Shown one piece after another: positions 27,626-36,345 of a DNA stretch of 64,000 bases. The stretch is from Geminocystis herdmanii PCC 6308 (GTDB taxonomy: Bacteria > Cyanobacteriota > Cyanobacteriia > Cyanobacteriales > Cyanobacteriaceae). The stretch covers positions 923,630-987,629 of the forward strand of contig NZ_CM001775.1 of NCBI RefSeq assembly GCF_000332235.1. Direction: 5' to 3'. Every line of letters begins with the position of its first letter. Positions within the stretch are counted from its first letter, which is position 1. A program made the position numbers and the translations under genes. The notes beneath the pieces were generated by a model. The model saw nothing but the letters and a program-made list of their open reading frames with translations, ran no database searches and had not been told where the DNA came from.

Positions 27626-28219
27626 ATGGGTATTAATTTACAAAAAGGACAACGAATTTCACTGAAAAAAGAAGCTCCAAAATTGCAACAAGTAATGTGT
27701 GGTTTAGGGTGGGATGTAGCAAAAAAAGGGGGCTTATTAGGAGGTTTATTTCAAGCAGATTTTGACTTAGATGCTTCGGTTTTGTGTTTAGATGCCAAAG
27801 GAAAATTAAAATCTAATAGTGAAATTGTTTATTTTGGAAACTTACGTCATTATTCTTCTGCAATTAATCATTTAGGGGATAATTTAACAGGCTCTGGAGA
27901 TGGTGATGATGAAGAAATTATCGTTAATTTACCCTTAATTCCGAATAATATTTGCAAATTAATTTTTGTCGTTAATATTTATAATGCCTTTGAAAGAAAA
28001 CAAGATTTTGGACAAGTACAAAATGCCTTTGTGCGTCTAGTTAATATGACAAATAAACAAGAAATTGCTCGTTATACTCTTTCCGCTAATGGTTATCAGG
28101 GAAAAACAGGAATGGTTATGGCAGAGTTAACCAGAGTTGATGATGATTGGGAAATGACGGCAAAAGGTGATGGTTTTATCGCTAAAAGTTTAGGAGATAT
28201 TGCTCAACTTTATAGTTAA
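27626..28219 (+). CDS. TerD-family calcium-binding stress protein, second copy
   Basis: A 197-residue paralogue of the preceding gene, with INLQKGQRISLKKEAPKLQ, a short insert KKGGLLGGLFQADFDLDAS and the acidic site GSGDGDDEEIIVNL. The insert and more divergent C-terminus suggest an old duplication. It ends in front of a three-stem palindromic repeat that separates it from a convergent gene. Confidence 0.92.
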   Translation: MGINLQKGQRISLKKEAPKLQQVMCGLGWDVAKKGGLLGGLFQADFDLDASVLCLDAKGKLKSNSEIVYFGNLRHYSSAINHLGDNLTGSGDGDDEEIIVNLPLIPNNICKLIFVVNIYNAFERKQDFGQVQNAFVRLVNMTNKQEIARYTLSANGYQGKTGMVMAELTRVDDDWEMTAKGDGFIAKSLGDIAQLYS

Positions 28220-28248
28220 CAATATCGTCAATATTTTTGTTATATAAG

Positions 28249-28304
28249 TTCGTAGTAACCCCTTTAGGGGTTATGAATCAATGGCTTTAGCCATTACTAC
28301 AAAC
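28249..28304. repeat. Three-stem palindromic repeat / bidirectional terminator candidate
   Basis: An outer stem GTAGTAA (28252-28258)/TTACTAC (28294-28300) encloses two hairpins. One is AACCCC-TTTA-GGGGTT (28257-28272) and the other is ATGGC-TTTA-GCCAT (28281-28294). It lies between convergent genes, which would suit a bidirectional terminator. Its form also suits a dispersed palindromic repeat. Confidence 0.6.
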
Positions 28305-28310
28305 TTTTAA

Positions 28311-29060
28311 TTAACTATCAAATAAACTAGCTTTTTCAGAAACTGCTTTTTGTAAGAATTTTTGATAAATTAACTCTCTAAAAGTATCTAAATCTTTCTG
28401 CCAAGAATTAGTAATATCCATTAATGTTTTGATGCGTAAATCTCCAATTAAGTCGTTTAAATTATAATTAAAACTACCCGCAAATAGTACCGCCGAAATA
28501 GTTATCTCATTAGGTTGTTGTAATTTTGCAGGATTGATATTTAAAACTAATTGAGCTCGATCGAGCTGATAAAATAAATTTAAAGATGCTTGAGGAGTAA
28601 TATTACCAAAATTAAACCATGCCCCTTGATTTAAAAGGGTATTATTAATAAAGTTTTTACCCCCATCTTCTTCCTGACTAAATGGCACAATAATTTTAGG
28701 ACTGATACTGATACCTTGATATTCAGCATTAGACATTTTATTAACATATTTTTGCGCAATATTGGCAAACTGAAGACTATTAATATCTTTATTACCTAAA
28801 CCTTCCACAAAGCTAATATTGTTCGGTTGTGCAATGATATTAACACCATTTTTAAAACTTACTTGTGAGCCACGAGGATTACTGACTGGTTGTCTTGCTA
28901 ATTCCCAATCCGATGGAACAATACCGCTCATAGTAAGAAGTTCGTAGCTCAATAAACTAGGATTAAAATTTTTGATAACAAGAGATACAGTTAACTCCTC
29001 AATGTCATTTAACATGAGATTTTCGGGAGAAGATGTCTGAAGTTGTGGTGTTGAAGCCAT
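28311..29060 (-). CDS. Conserved hypothetical protein
   Basis: A 249-residue soluble protein without a recognised domain. The first third has a beta-strand pattern with ELTVSLVIKNFNPSLLSYELLTMSGIVPSDWELA. The middle has SISPKIIVPF and the C-terminal third is helical (LRIKTLMDITNSWQKDLDTFRELIYQKFL). No signal peptide or metal motif is visible. The start could also be MLNDIEEL, 15 codons downstream. It is divergent from the DUF2993 gene. Confidence 0.6.
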   Translation of the reverse strand: MASTPQLQTSSPENLMLNDIEELTVSLVIKNFNPSLLSYELLTMSGIVPSDWELARQPVSNPRGSQVSFKNGVNIIAQPNNISFVEGLGNKDINSLQFANIAQKYVNKMSNAEYQGISISPKIIVPFSQEEDGGKNFINNTLLNQGAWFNFGNITPQASLNLFYQLDRAQLVLNINPAKLQQPNEITISAVLFAGSFNYNLNDLIGDLRIKTLMDITNSWQKDLDTFRELIYQKFLQKAVSEKASLFDS

Positions 29061-29333
29061 GAAAAATATAAAATATTGTGATAAATGAGATTACTTTAAG
29101 AATAGCTTATTTTTACCTTAGTCACGATGATTTTTCTGAAAATTTAATCTTTCTTATCTATGGTATCCCCATTTGAATGGTGAGATTTTGAATAGACAGG
29201 AAAATAGGAAACAGAAGATAAACAGATTTTAATTATCGCTAAAAAAAAATCTCAGTTAATGTTACAATACTTAATAAAATCTGAGATAACAACTAATAAA
29301 AATCGATAAATTTAATTTTTATAATAAATAGCT

Positions 29334-30083
29334 ATGTTTCAAAAATCATGGGATAATCTTGGGGAAAAAACTATTAATAAAATTGCAGAAATGGCTTTTA
29401 AAAGTCAGATTAAAAATGCAGATCATTTAAGGGTACAGGTAAAAACAAATCCTCAAAAATTAGCACAAGGAGTGTTAGAATCTTTAGATATAGATGGTTC
29501 TGGTTTAATAATGCAAAAAGATTTAAGGTTAGAAAAAATGAAAATTACCTTAAATAATATCGCCGTTAGTCCTTTTAAGGCTTTAATGGGAAATGTACAA
29601 TTAACTCAACCTAGCAAGGGAAATGCGTCTATTGTTTTAAATGAAAAGGACATTGAATCTGCTTTAAATATTAATAATCTTAATCGACAATTACAAAATT
29701 ATGAAATTCTTCGTCACAATCATCCTGTTAAAGTGAAGTTTTTTAGGGTGGACTGTCGTATTTTAGCGGATGGGCGCATTATGATTAAGGCAAAGTTGAA
29801 GATTTTAGAGGATAATTCCCTCGAAAGTGTGTGTTTAATCATTAAACCCCGTATTTGTACCATTGGTAAAAATCTGTTAATGGATGAGGTTGAATGTACT
29901 CAAGGAACACAATTTTCTCCTATTCTCATTAAAGCTATTTTAGATGAATCTTTGAAAGTTTTAAATTTAGATCGTTTATCGGTGGATGGTATTTCTTTGA
30001 AGATTAATCATGTCTCCACTGAAGATGGAAAATTAAGTTTTTTGGCCATGGCAGGTATCACTCATCTCCCTAAAATGTCCTAG
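29334..30083 (+). CDS. DUF2993 (LmeA-like) protein
   Basis: A 249-residue protein of the DUF2993 family common in cyanobacteria and actinobacteria. Typical parts are LRVQVKTNPQKLAQGVLESLDIDGSGL, MKITLNNIAVSPFKALMGNVQLTQPSKGNASIVLNEKDI and SVDGISLKINHV near the end. In mycobacteria a member (LmeA) is a periplasmic lipoglycan factor. Here no signal peptide is visible, so localisation is uncertain. About 250 nt of AT-rich sequence precedes it without a recognised element. Confidence 0.75.
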   Translation: MFQKSWDNLGEKTINKIAEMAFKSQIKNADHLRVQVKTNPQKLAQGVLESLDIDGSGLIMQKDLRLEKMKITLNNIAVSPFKALMGNVQLTQPSKGNASIVLNEKDIESALNINNLNRQLQNYEILRHNHPVKVKFFRVDCRILADGRIMIKAKLKILEDNSLESVCLIIKPRICTIGKNLLMDEVECTQGTQFSPILIKAILDESLKVLNLDRLSVDGISLKINHVSTEDGKLSFLAMAGITHLPKMS

Positions 30084-30151
30084 CGAGGACTAGCTTATTA
30101 ATGATAATATAAAATAGTTTTAAAATTAGAGTTTAAATGTAGTAATTAATT

Positions 30152-30241
30152 ATGGATATTCTTACTTTAGGTTGGGCTGGAGTTCTAGCTCTTTTCACAT
30201 GGTCGATCGCAATGGTAGTATGGGGTAGAAAAGGTTTCTAA
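30152..30241 (+). CDS. petN: Cytochrome b6f complex subunit PetN
   Basis: A 29-residue single-helix thylakoid membrane protein, [29 protein letters not shown], given here in two parts: [17 protein letters not shown] and [12 protein letters not shown]. It matches PetN over its whole length. PetN is essential for b6f stability in photosynthetic electron transfer. A second tiny membrane-protein gene starts 4 nt after its stop. Confidence 0.97.
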   Translation: MDILTLGWAGVLALFTWSIAMVVWGRKGF

Positions 30242-30244
30242 ATT

Positions 30245-30385
30245 GTGGAATCATCACCAGTTATTCTCAATATTCTATTCATTGTCGCCATTGTCTTATT
30301 AATTTTTGTGAGTGGCGGTATTCTTTATCTCTCGACTCTGGAATGGCGCGATCGTCGTCAGCGCGATCGAGATAAAAAACTATAA
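30245..30385 (+). CDS. Tiny single-helix membrane protein downstream of petN
   Basis: A 46-residue protein starting with GTG. Residues 5-29 (PVILNILFIVAIVLLIFVSG) form one hydrophobic helix, followed by GGILYLSTLEWRDRRQRDRDKKL, a charged tail. It starts 3 nt past the petN stop, so it is almost surely co-transcribed with petN. No family name is recalled. Such a gene could encode a small b6f- or photosystem-associated protein; that is inference from position and shape. Confidence 0.6.
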   Translation: MESSPVILNILFIVAIVLLIFVSGGILYLSTLEWRDRRQRDRDKKL

Positions 30386-30399
30386 TATAAATAATTAGG

Positions 30400-30423
30400 A
30401 ATGAGGAATGAGGAATGAGGAAT
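30400..30423. repeat. Heptamer tandem repeat (AGGAATG)n
   Basis: Three to four AGGAATG units directly upstream of the adaptor gene. They create an apparent upstream ATG in frame at 30408, which is unlikely to be the true start. Confidence 0.65.
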
Positions 30424-30488
30424 CAAGTATTTTCACAACTTATCTTCTTTCCTCAATCCCCCTAATACCCTTAATCCCCCAATCCCCT

Positions 30489-31910
30489 ATGACGGTAAGC
30501 AACTTGGAAAAACAACATAATCCCCTGCCTTGGATTTTTGGCATTATGGGCGGTGGCATTATTATTGTAGCCATCGCTAGTTATGTGATGATGAATCGTA
30601 GCAATACTCCTACGGTTATTGATCAATATACCGTTCCCATTACTCAACAAACTCTCAATCTCGAAATTAGAGCTAGTGGTACGGTTGAGCCTATACAAAG
30701 TGTGAATATTAGTCCGAAAAATGCGGGGAAAATTGTTAAGTTGTTGGTAGATCAAGGTGCGATCGTCAAACAAGGACAACCCATTGCCGTCATGGATAAT
30801 CAGGAATTATATGTTCAAGGAATCCAAGCGGAAGCCAGATTACGAGAATCACAATCAGGTTTACAGGAATCCAATATTAAACTACAGGGAGACATACAAA
30901 TTTATACGGCTCAAATCAATCAAGCCTTAGCCCGTTTAGAAGAGTCAAAACGTCGTATTCCTAGCCAGATTGAGCAAGTTCAAGCACAACTAAGGGAAGC
31001 AGAATCAAGATTAAAATTAGCAGAAGTTCAATTAAAACGTAACGAGAATCTGTTAAAAGAGGGAGTTATCAGTCAAAATCAGTTTGATGAATTAGGTAAT
31101 GTGTATGTTGTAGCTCAAGCAAATATTCAACAACTTCTGCGTAGGATGGAAGAAATACAAACTACAGAAGACCCAGAAATTAAGCGTTTAGAAGCTGCGA
31201 TCGCAGAAATTAAGATTGCGATGGAAGAAAGGCAATTAAGTGGAAAAGCCGAAATGGAAAGGCTTAAAGCCAATATTCAAGCAACCCAAGCTAATTTAGA
31301 AATTGCCAAAATTAAATACGAAGAAAGCTATATTACCGCTCCTTTTGATGGTATTGTTACCCAAAGATTTGCCACGGAAGGAGCTTTTGTGACTCCCACT
31401 ACTTCCGCTTCTGCTACAGCTTCCGCTACTTCTAGTTCGATCGTGGCTTTGGCAAGAGGTTTAGAAATTGTGGCAAAAGTTCCCGAAATTGACTTAAATC
31501 AAATCAAGTTAGGGCAACCCGTTCAAATTATTGCCGATGCTTACCCTGAGCAAGTGTTTGAAGGTGTGGTTAAAAGTATCGCACCAGAGGCGATCGTCGA
31601 GCAAAATGTAACTTCTTTTGAAGTGAAAATAGCGATTCTAACTGGGCAAGAAAAACTATTATCGAAGATGAATGTGGAGGTTAATTTTTTAGGGGATAGA
31701 TTAACTAATGTGGTGGTTGTGCCTACGGTTGCCATTGTCACGGAAGAAGGTAAAACGGGGGTAATGATTCCTGATGAAAATAACGAGCCTAAATTTCAAC
31801 CGATTTCGATCGGTACTTCCGTTGATGATAAAACTGAGGTTTTGAGTGGACTACAACCGGGCGATCGAGTTTTTATTGACTTACCAAGAAATAAAAAATC
31901 ACCTAAGTAG
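30489..31910 (+). CDS. HlyD/MacA-type periplasmic adaptor subunit
   Basis: A membrane-fusion protein of about 473 residues that would join an inner-membrane pump to the outer membrane. MTVSNLEKQHNPLPWIFGIMGGGIIIVA opens with an N-terminal membrane anchor. A split biotinyl/lipoyl-like domain (ASGTVEPIQSVNISPKNAGKIVKLLVDQGAIVKQGQPIAVMDN) follows, then a long coiled-coil hairpin and a beta-barrel (FDGIVTQRFATEGAFV). The start at 30489 avoids a repeat-derived extension. An RND pump gene lies 12 kb away at 43688, but no pump gene is adjacent. The TAG stop is formed at the edge of MITE B. Confidence 0.88.
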   Translation: MTVSNLEKQHNPLPWIFGIMGGGIIIVAIASYVMMNRSNTPTVIDQYTVPITQQTLNLEIRASGTVEPIQSVNISPKNAGKIVKLLVDQGAIVKQGQPIAVMDNQELYVQGIQAEARLRESQSGLQESNIKLQGDIQIYTAQINQALARLEESKRRIPSQIEQVQAQLREAESRLKLAEVQLKRNENLLKEGVISQNQFDELGNVYVVAQANIQQLLRRMEEIQTTEDPEIKRLEAAIAEIKIAMEERQLSGKAEMERLKANIQATQANLEIAKIKYEESYITAPFDGIVTQRFATEGAFVTPTTSASATASATSSSIVALARGLEIVAKVPEIDLNQIKLGQPVQIIADAYPEQVFEGVVKSIAPEAIVEQNVTSFEVKIAILTGQEKLLSKMNVEVNFLGDRLTNVVVVPTVAIVTEEGKTGVMIPDENNEPKFQPISIGTSVDDKTEVLSGLQPGDRVFIDLPRNKKSPK

Positions 31911-32372
31911 GGTTTGCTGAATAAATCAGAAAGCTATTAAAATCAAAAGTTTATACATAATACATTAAGAAAAAAAGTGCGCAGTTTTAAGGATTTTTAT
32001 TCAAAAATTCGACACTTTTGACCTTATTTTTTAAAATACAACTATACTTATTCTATCTATCAACAACCTGAGTTCGACATAAAATTTTCGGTGCTGTAAA
32101 GGTGTTAGGTGTCAGGTATTAGGTATTAGGTTAAAGAATTGACAAAAAATATATCTTAATTGATTTGTTTATGTTCAATTTTTTGATAGAATTATATCAT
32201 CTTCTGAAAACTACACCTGCAACCTGCAACCTGCAACCTACCTAAATCAGACATTCTTGTATCGAACTGAGGTATCAACAGCATCAAAACCTTGATGTTT
32301 CAGTATTTCTCCTATCTCCAGTCTCCTGACTCCTCTCTCCTATCCTCATCAAAAGACTTTTTCAGCAGACCC
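31910..32372. mobile_element. MITE family B, interrupted by family A
   Basis: The ends are GGGTTTGCTGAA and TTCAGCAGACCC, flanked by TA on both sides (31908-31909 and 32373-32374), the signature of Tc/mariner-IS630 type insertion. Without the nested family A copy the element is about 248 bp. It has no coding capacity. It fills the space between two convergent genes and supplies the G of both their TAG stop codons. Confidence 0.85.
32066..32273. mobile_element. MITE family A copy 6, nested inside family B
   Basis: A 208-bp element beginning ACCTGAGTTCGACATAAAAT and ending TATCGAACTGAGGT, with a perfect 7-bp duplication ATCAACA (32059-32065 and 32274-32280). It interrupts the family B sequence that appears uninterrupted at 24023-24155. 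Family A was therefore active after family B. Confidence 0.9.
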
Positions 32373-34297
32373 TATATACTTAACAATCCCGAAGGATTCA
32401 CTGATAATAAATCTCGTCTTTGCAATCCTTCTTGGTAGAGTATGGCATTGGCGGAAAGTAAACCACTACTAATGGCTTTCTCCATCAAACCGCAAGGAAA
32501 AGGCATCTTCACCCAATCTCCTGCAAACATCAAATTTTTAATTTCCGTTTCCGTAGAAGGGCGCATCTTGAAGCTATTAGGAGGAAATCCCGAAAAATTC
32601 TTCTGGTTGACTAATTGTTGATGTAAAATCGTGGCATCTGCTAATTCTGGCACAATTTCTAGTAATTCTTGTCGAAATGTCTCTAGTATTGCCTCTTGGG
32701 TAGGAAATTCTTTTTCTTTATAACAATAGGCGTGTAACTCGACAACGCTTCCTCCTGTTTTTTGCGCCCATGCTTTATATTCAGTTTGGATGCGATGATA
32801 AAGGGTGATACTATCGGTTAGGCGATAACCTGATAAGGAGGCAAAATTGCTATGTTGCCAATCAAAATCTTTATCTAACCAAAAACGCCCTACAGCAAAA
32901 GGATCGGCTAATGCTAAACTTTCTACTTGATTCTTAGTTTGCGTACAAGTGTTTTCTTCTCCTTCCATTAAGTTAAATAGATGTTTGATGCCGTTAACAT
33001 CCGTTGCCATGACAAAATAATCAGCCTCGATCGAACTAGGTTTATTTGCTATCTTAGGATTATTCGCCACTAATTTAACTCGGTTATCTTCTCTAGCAAT
33101 AACTTTATAGGTGTTAAGATTGCGTTTAGCAGGAGGATTGATAACTTTACCATCATTATCATAAACTGCACCATGACAAGGACATAAAAACTTACCATCA
33201 TCTTGTTTATTAACTGTACATCCTTGATGGGTACAACTGAGAGAAAGGGCTTTATCCGTATCCTTCACCACCGCAAATAAAGCATCTCCAGCACCATAAT
33301 AATCATACTGATTATCTTGTAATAAAGGATTCTGTTCAATCCAAAAGGGTACATTACTAATATTATCACCCTGATAAAACTCGATCGAGCTGATTTTATC
33401 TCCCTGACAATGTATCTTACTAATAGTCGCTTCCGTGATAATTTTACCGCCATTATTAGTGATATTTTCCGCAATGGGATTAACTAAACTCCTACCCATA
33501 TCATCGATCGTACCATTAAAAGCCAACCCTTCGGGATTACCAAAAAAATAGAAATGGAAAAACTGCATTAGTTCACCAGTACTTAAAACATCAGGAGCAT
33601 TAAGAGAAGACTTAGCAAAGGGAAGGAAATATAAATCAAACAAACCTTGAGGGATACCTTTATTTGCCCAATCAGTAACAGAAATATCATCTAAGCTATA
33701 GTAACTATCAGGAATATTAAAGCTAGTAATAGCATGAAAAACGCGCCAATGTTCAGGATTTGCCAGATTAATGCCCCAATGGAGAGAATTTTGGGAGGAA
33801 ATAGCTAAATCAACGATATTCCAAGGAAAAGAAGAATGACTAGGGCGAAAATTCTCAGGCTTATACTTATCACCCTTAAACAATACCGAATAATAATCAA
33901 GGGATTGAAAATTATTTTCAATACTAATCTCCTTAACAATACTTTTAAGATTATAGTATTGAGGGAAGAAACCATGAAAACCATGCTCCATTTTAAAGTT
34001 ATCTTCCCCCACTTGAATATCCCAACTAGCAATTTTACCCCCCAACTGAGGCGATTTTTCTAACAGAGTCACCTCAAAACCTCGATTACTCAATTCATAA
34101 GCGGAGGCTAAACCCGCCAAGCCACCACCAATGACGACTACTTTTTTCGGGTTACTAAGTTTGCGAGGTAGAGTTAAAGTATCCCATCGATGAATAGTTG
34201 GTTGAGGTTTTACTACCCTTGAGTAACCCAGAATACCGAGAATACCCGTAAAAGTAAATAATTTAAGCAGATTACGACGAGAGATAAAACTATTCAT
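32372..34297 (-). CDS. FAD-dependent amine/phytoene-type oxidoreductase with inserted Rieske domain
   Basis: A 641-residue flavoprotein. The N-terminus SRRNLLKLFTFTGILGILG looks like a twin-arginine signal. VVVIGGGLAGLASAYEL near residue 52 binds FAD, and LLEKSPQLGGKIASW is the phytoene-desaturase-like follow-on. At about residues 354-375, CTHQGC and CPCHG give the Cys-His ligands of a Rieske [2Fe-2S] cluster. The C-terminal NLMFAGDWVKMPFPCGLMEKAISSGLLSA closes the FAD site. It probably oxidises an isoprenoid-like or other lipophilic substrate with an internal electron relay. The substrate is unknown. Its TAG stop is created by MITE B. Confidence 0.85.
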   Translation of the reverse strand: MNSFISRRNLLKLFTFTGILGILGYSRVVKPQPTIHRWDTLTLPRKLSNPKKVVVIGGGLAGLASAYELSNRGFEVTLLEKSPQLGGKIASWDIQVGEDNFKMEHGFHGFFPQYYNLKSIVKEISIENNFQSLDYYSVLFKGDKYKPENFRPSHSSFPWNIVDLAISSQNSLHWGINLANPEHWRVFHAITSFNIPDSYYSLDDISVTDWANKGIPQGLFDLYFLPFAKSSLNAPDVLSTGELMQFFHFYFFGNPEGLAFNGTIDDMGRSLVNPIAENITNNGGKIITEATISKIHCQGDKISSIEFYQGDNISNVPFWIEQNPLLQDNQYDYYGAGDALFAVVKDTDKALSLSCTHQGCTVNKQDDGKFLCPCHGAVYDNDGKVINPPAKRNLNTYKVIAREDNRVKLVANNPKIANKPSSIEADYFVMATDVNGIKHLFNLMEGEENTCTQTKNQVESLALADPFAVGRFWLDKDFDWQHSNFASLSGYRLTDSITLYHRIQTEYKAWAQKTGGSVVELHAYCYKEKEFPTQEAILETFRQELLEIVPELADATILHQQLVNQKNFSGFPPNSFKMRPSTETEIKNLMFAGDWVKMPFPCGLMEKAISSGLLSANAILYQEGLQRRDLLSVNPSGLLSI

Positions 34298-34540
34298 GGA
34301 ATACTTTTGACTTTAAAATAAGATGTAAATAAACTTTACATTACTTTACCAAAAATATCCCTCGATTTTTTCTTTTGAATGGGGGAGAAAAAAAATCTTA
34401 TTTTATCTTGACTTTTGCTAACTATTATGTCACAATAATATAAAGATCATAATGGGAATCTTTTTGTCTATTTCTGAAAATGCTTATACTCCCATTATAT
34501 AAATTTTAACAGAAAAAGCAACGATCGTCAAGGTGTTTTT

Positions 34541-34622
34541 TAAGTAATAAGTAATAAGTAATAAGTAATAAGTAATAAGTAATAAGTAATAAGTAATGAG
34601 TAATAAGTAATAAGTAATGAGT
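34541..34622. repeat. Heptamer tandem repeat (TAAGTAA)n
   Basis: About twelve head-to-tail TAAGTAA units, the longest heptamer array in the window. It lies in the 417-base gap between the FAD/Rieske gene and the amidase gene. No gene is seen in that gap. Confidence 0.85.
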
Positions 34623-34689
34623 TTTGATGAAAAAAAGATTCCCTCCTTGAAAAAACCCTGCTTAAAAAAGGGGAAATTTTTGAGAGAAA

Positions 34690-34724
34690 TTGCCTGTTGC
34701 CTGTTGCCTGTTGCCTATTGCCTA
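34690..34724. repeat. Heptamer tandem repeat (TGCCTGT)n at the amidase 3' end
   Basis: Four to five TGCCTGT/TGCCTAT units. The last unit reaches into the amidase frame and provides its TAG stop and final Gln. Confidence 0.7.
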
Positions 34725-36112
34725 CCCTCACCAGTCAACTTAGATGCTTCCTCGCTTAACTGATAAGCTAATTGTAAAATAGTTTTTTCATCATTAGGTT
34801 TGCCGACTAATTGAACGCCTATAGGTAAGCCTTGGGGAGTAAAGCCTGTGGGAATAGCCATAGCGGGTTGCCCTGTGGCATTAAAAGCAGGACAAGGAGT
34901 AATCCATTCAATGATTTTTTGTAGGGTTTCCTCTGGGGATAAATCAGCCCACTCTCCCACTCGAATGGGGGGTTGAAGGTAAGTAGGCAAGAGTAAAACG
35001 TCAAAATCATCGAAAAGGGCGACTATTTGTCGGGAAATCACTTGCATTTGGTGTAATGCTCTTAAATATTCTCCTAAATCTTGAGATTGCTCTTTTAACC
35101 ATCGATTCATAGGGTTTAATATTTGATCTGGAAATCCTGCGACTGTAATACTCGATCGCCAAATGGTAATAAAAGGCTCTACTAAGGTACTGAAATCAGG
35201 GACAATTTCGATTAAGTGATGTCCCATGGCTTCTAATTTATGGGCGGTATTTTTTACTTGTAACTGTATAATGTCATGGGCTTTTCCTGTGGGTAAAACC
35301 TCTGTGGCAAAGGCAATTTTTAATTTACCTGTGTTTTGAGTTAGGGCTTGTAAAAAGGAAGTTTCAGGATTATCTAACCAATAAGGGTCTCCTGTGATGT
35401 ATCCTGAGAGAACATCTAATAGGGCGGCACTGTCGGCTACGGTACGAGTTAAACAACCGTGGGTGGCAATTCCTCCTAAATAATCTCCTACGGGGGCATT
35501 AGAAATACGTCCCCTGGAGGGCTTTAAACCCACTAAACCACAGCAAAAAGCGGGTCCTCGTACAGAACCTCCTCCGTCTGAGCCGGGGGCAATGGGAATT
35601 AATCCTCCTGCTACGGCAGCAGCAGCTCCGCCACTTGATCCGCCTGATGTATATTCGAGGTTATGAGGATTGCGACAGGGGGGCATTCCTACAGATTCGA
35701 TATAGGGTAATGAGCCTAATTCGGATGTGGCGGTTTTACCGATGATGATAAATCCTGCTTGTTTAATTTTGCTGACGATACCGCCATCGTAGTCGGAGAT
35801 TTGATCTTTGATGAAGCCGTTGCCGTAGCTTATGGGCATTCCTTTGACGGGGTATAAGTCTTTGATGGCTGTGGGAATACCGAAAAATAAGGGTAATTCG
35901 GCAGTGTCTGGGGTTTTTCCTAGTATTTCGGTTTGAATTTTGGCGGATTCTAAGGCGGTTTCGATCGACATATGGGCAAAACTACCTAATTGGGGGTCAA
36001 TTTTAGTAATTCTTTCGGCAAAAAAGGTAGTTAATTCCAGAGGGGAAATTTCTTTGTCATGGATTAATTTACTTAATGTTAAAGCGGAGAGAGATTCGAG
36101 ATTATTTGTCAT
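34715..36112 (-). CDS. Amidase signature-family hydrolase
   Basis: A 465-residue amidase. The catalytic Lys lies in GIPTAIKDLYPVKG, the cis-Ser and nucleophile region is TSGGSSGGAAAAVAGGLIPIAPGSDGGGS, and RGPAFCCGLVGLKPSRGRIS follows. GatA-like length and motifs are present, but no gatB or gatC is near and the cyanobacterial GatA sequence usually differs in its C-terminus. It is therefore called a general amidase. The final residues (GEGRQ) run into a heptamer repeat that also supplies the stop. Confidence 0.88.
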   Translation of the reverse strand: MTNNLESLSALTLSKLIHDKEISPLELTTFFAERITKIDPQLGSFAHMSIETALESAKIQTEILGKTPDTAELPLFFGIPTAIKDLYPVKGMPISYGNGFIKDQISDYDGGIVSKIKQAGFIIIGKTATSELGSLPYIESVGMPPCRNPHNLEYTSGGSSGGAAAAVAGGLIPIAPGSDGGGSVRGPAFCCGLVGLKPSRGRISNAPVGDYLGGIATHGCLTRTVADSAALLDVLSGYITGDPYWLDNPETSFLQALTQNTGKLKIAFATEVLPTGKAHDIIQLQVKNTAHKLEAMGHHLIEIVPDFSTLVEPFITIWRSSITVAGFPDQILNPMNRWLKEQSQDLGEYLRALHQMQVISRQIVALFDDFDVLLLPTYLQPPIRVGEWADLSPEETLQKIIEWITPCPAFNATGQPAMAIPTGFTPQGLPIGVQLVGKPNDEKTILQLAYQLSEEASKLTGEGRQ

Positions 36113-36142
36113 AAGGTTAAAATATTTTACTTCTTCTTGAAC

Positions 36143-36338
36143 GGGGTTTATACCAATGGGTTTATACCAATGGGGTTTATACCAATGGAGTTTATACCAA
36201 TGGGGTTTATACCATAAACCCCTACCTCCATCGCAAACCTTGTATGGGACGCAAACCTTATATGGGACGCAAACCTTATATGGGATGCAAACCTTATATG
36301 GGATGCAAACCTTATATGGGACGCAAACCTTGCGTCCC
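36143..36338. repeat. Two tandem arrays (15-bp and 18-bp units) ending in hairpins
   Basis: Array 1 (36143-36222) has four units of GTTTATACCAATGGG and closes with GGGGTTTAT-ACC-ATAAACCCC, a perfect 9-bp stem. Array 2 (36233-36338) has five units of GCAAACCTTATATGGGAC and closes with GGGACGC...GCGTCCC, a 7-bp stem. They lie between the stop of the PP2C gene and the start of the amidase gene, both on the minus strand. The structures could terminate PP2C transcription. The arrays lack the spacer diversity of CRISPR. Confidence 0.8.
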
Positions 36339-36345
36339 TACTTTT

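Noticed and set aside
34541-34622. Long TAAGTAA array as a possible origin or iteron set
   Set aside because: It matches the many other heptamer arrays of the window and there is no dnaA, rep gene or DnaA-box cluster beside it.
34540-34731. Minus-strand frame across the heptamer arrays
   Set aside because: The predicted peptide is only repeats (LLITYYLLITYY-like) created by the 7-bp units.
36143-36338. Regular repeats that might be a CRISPR array
   Set aside because: The units are 15 and 18 bp and directly adjoining, with no unique spacers of 30-40 bp between them and no cas genes nearby.
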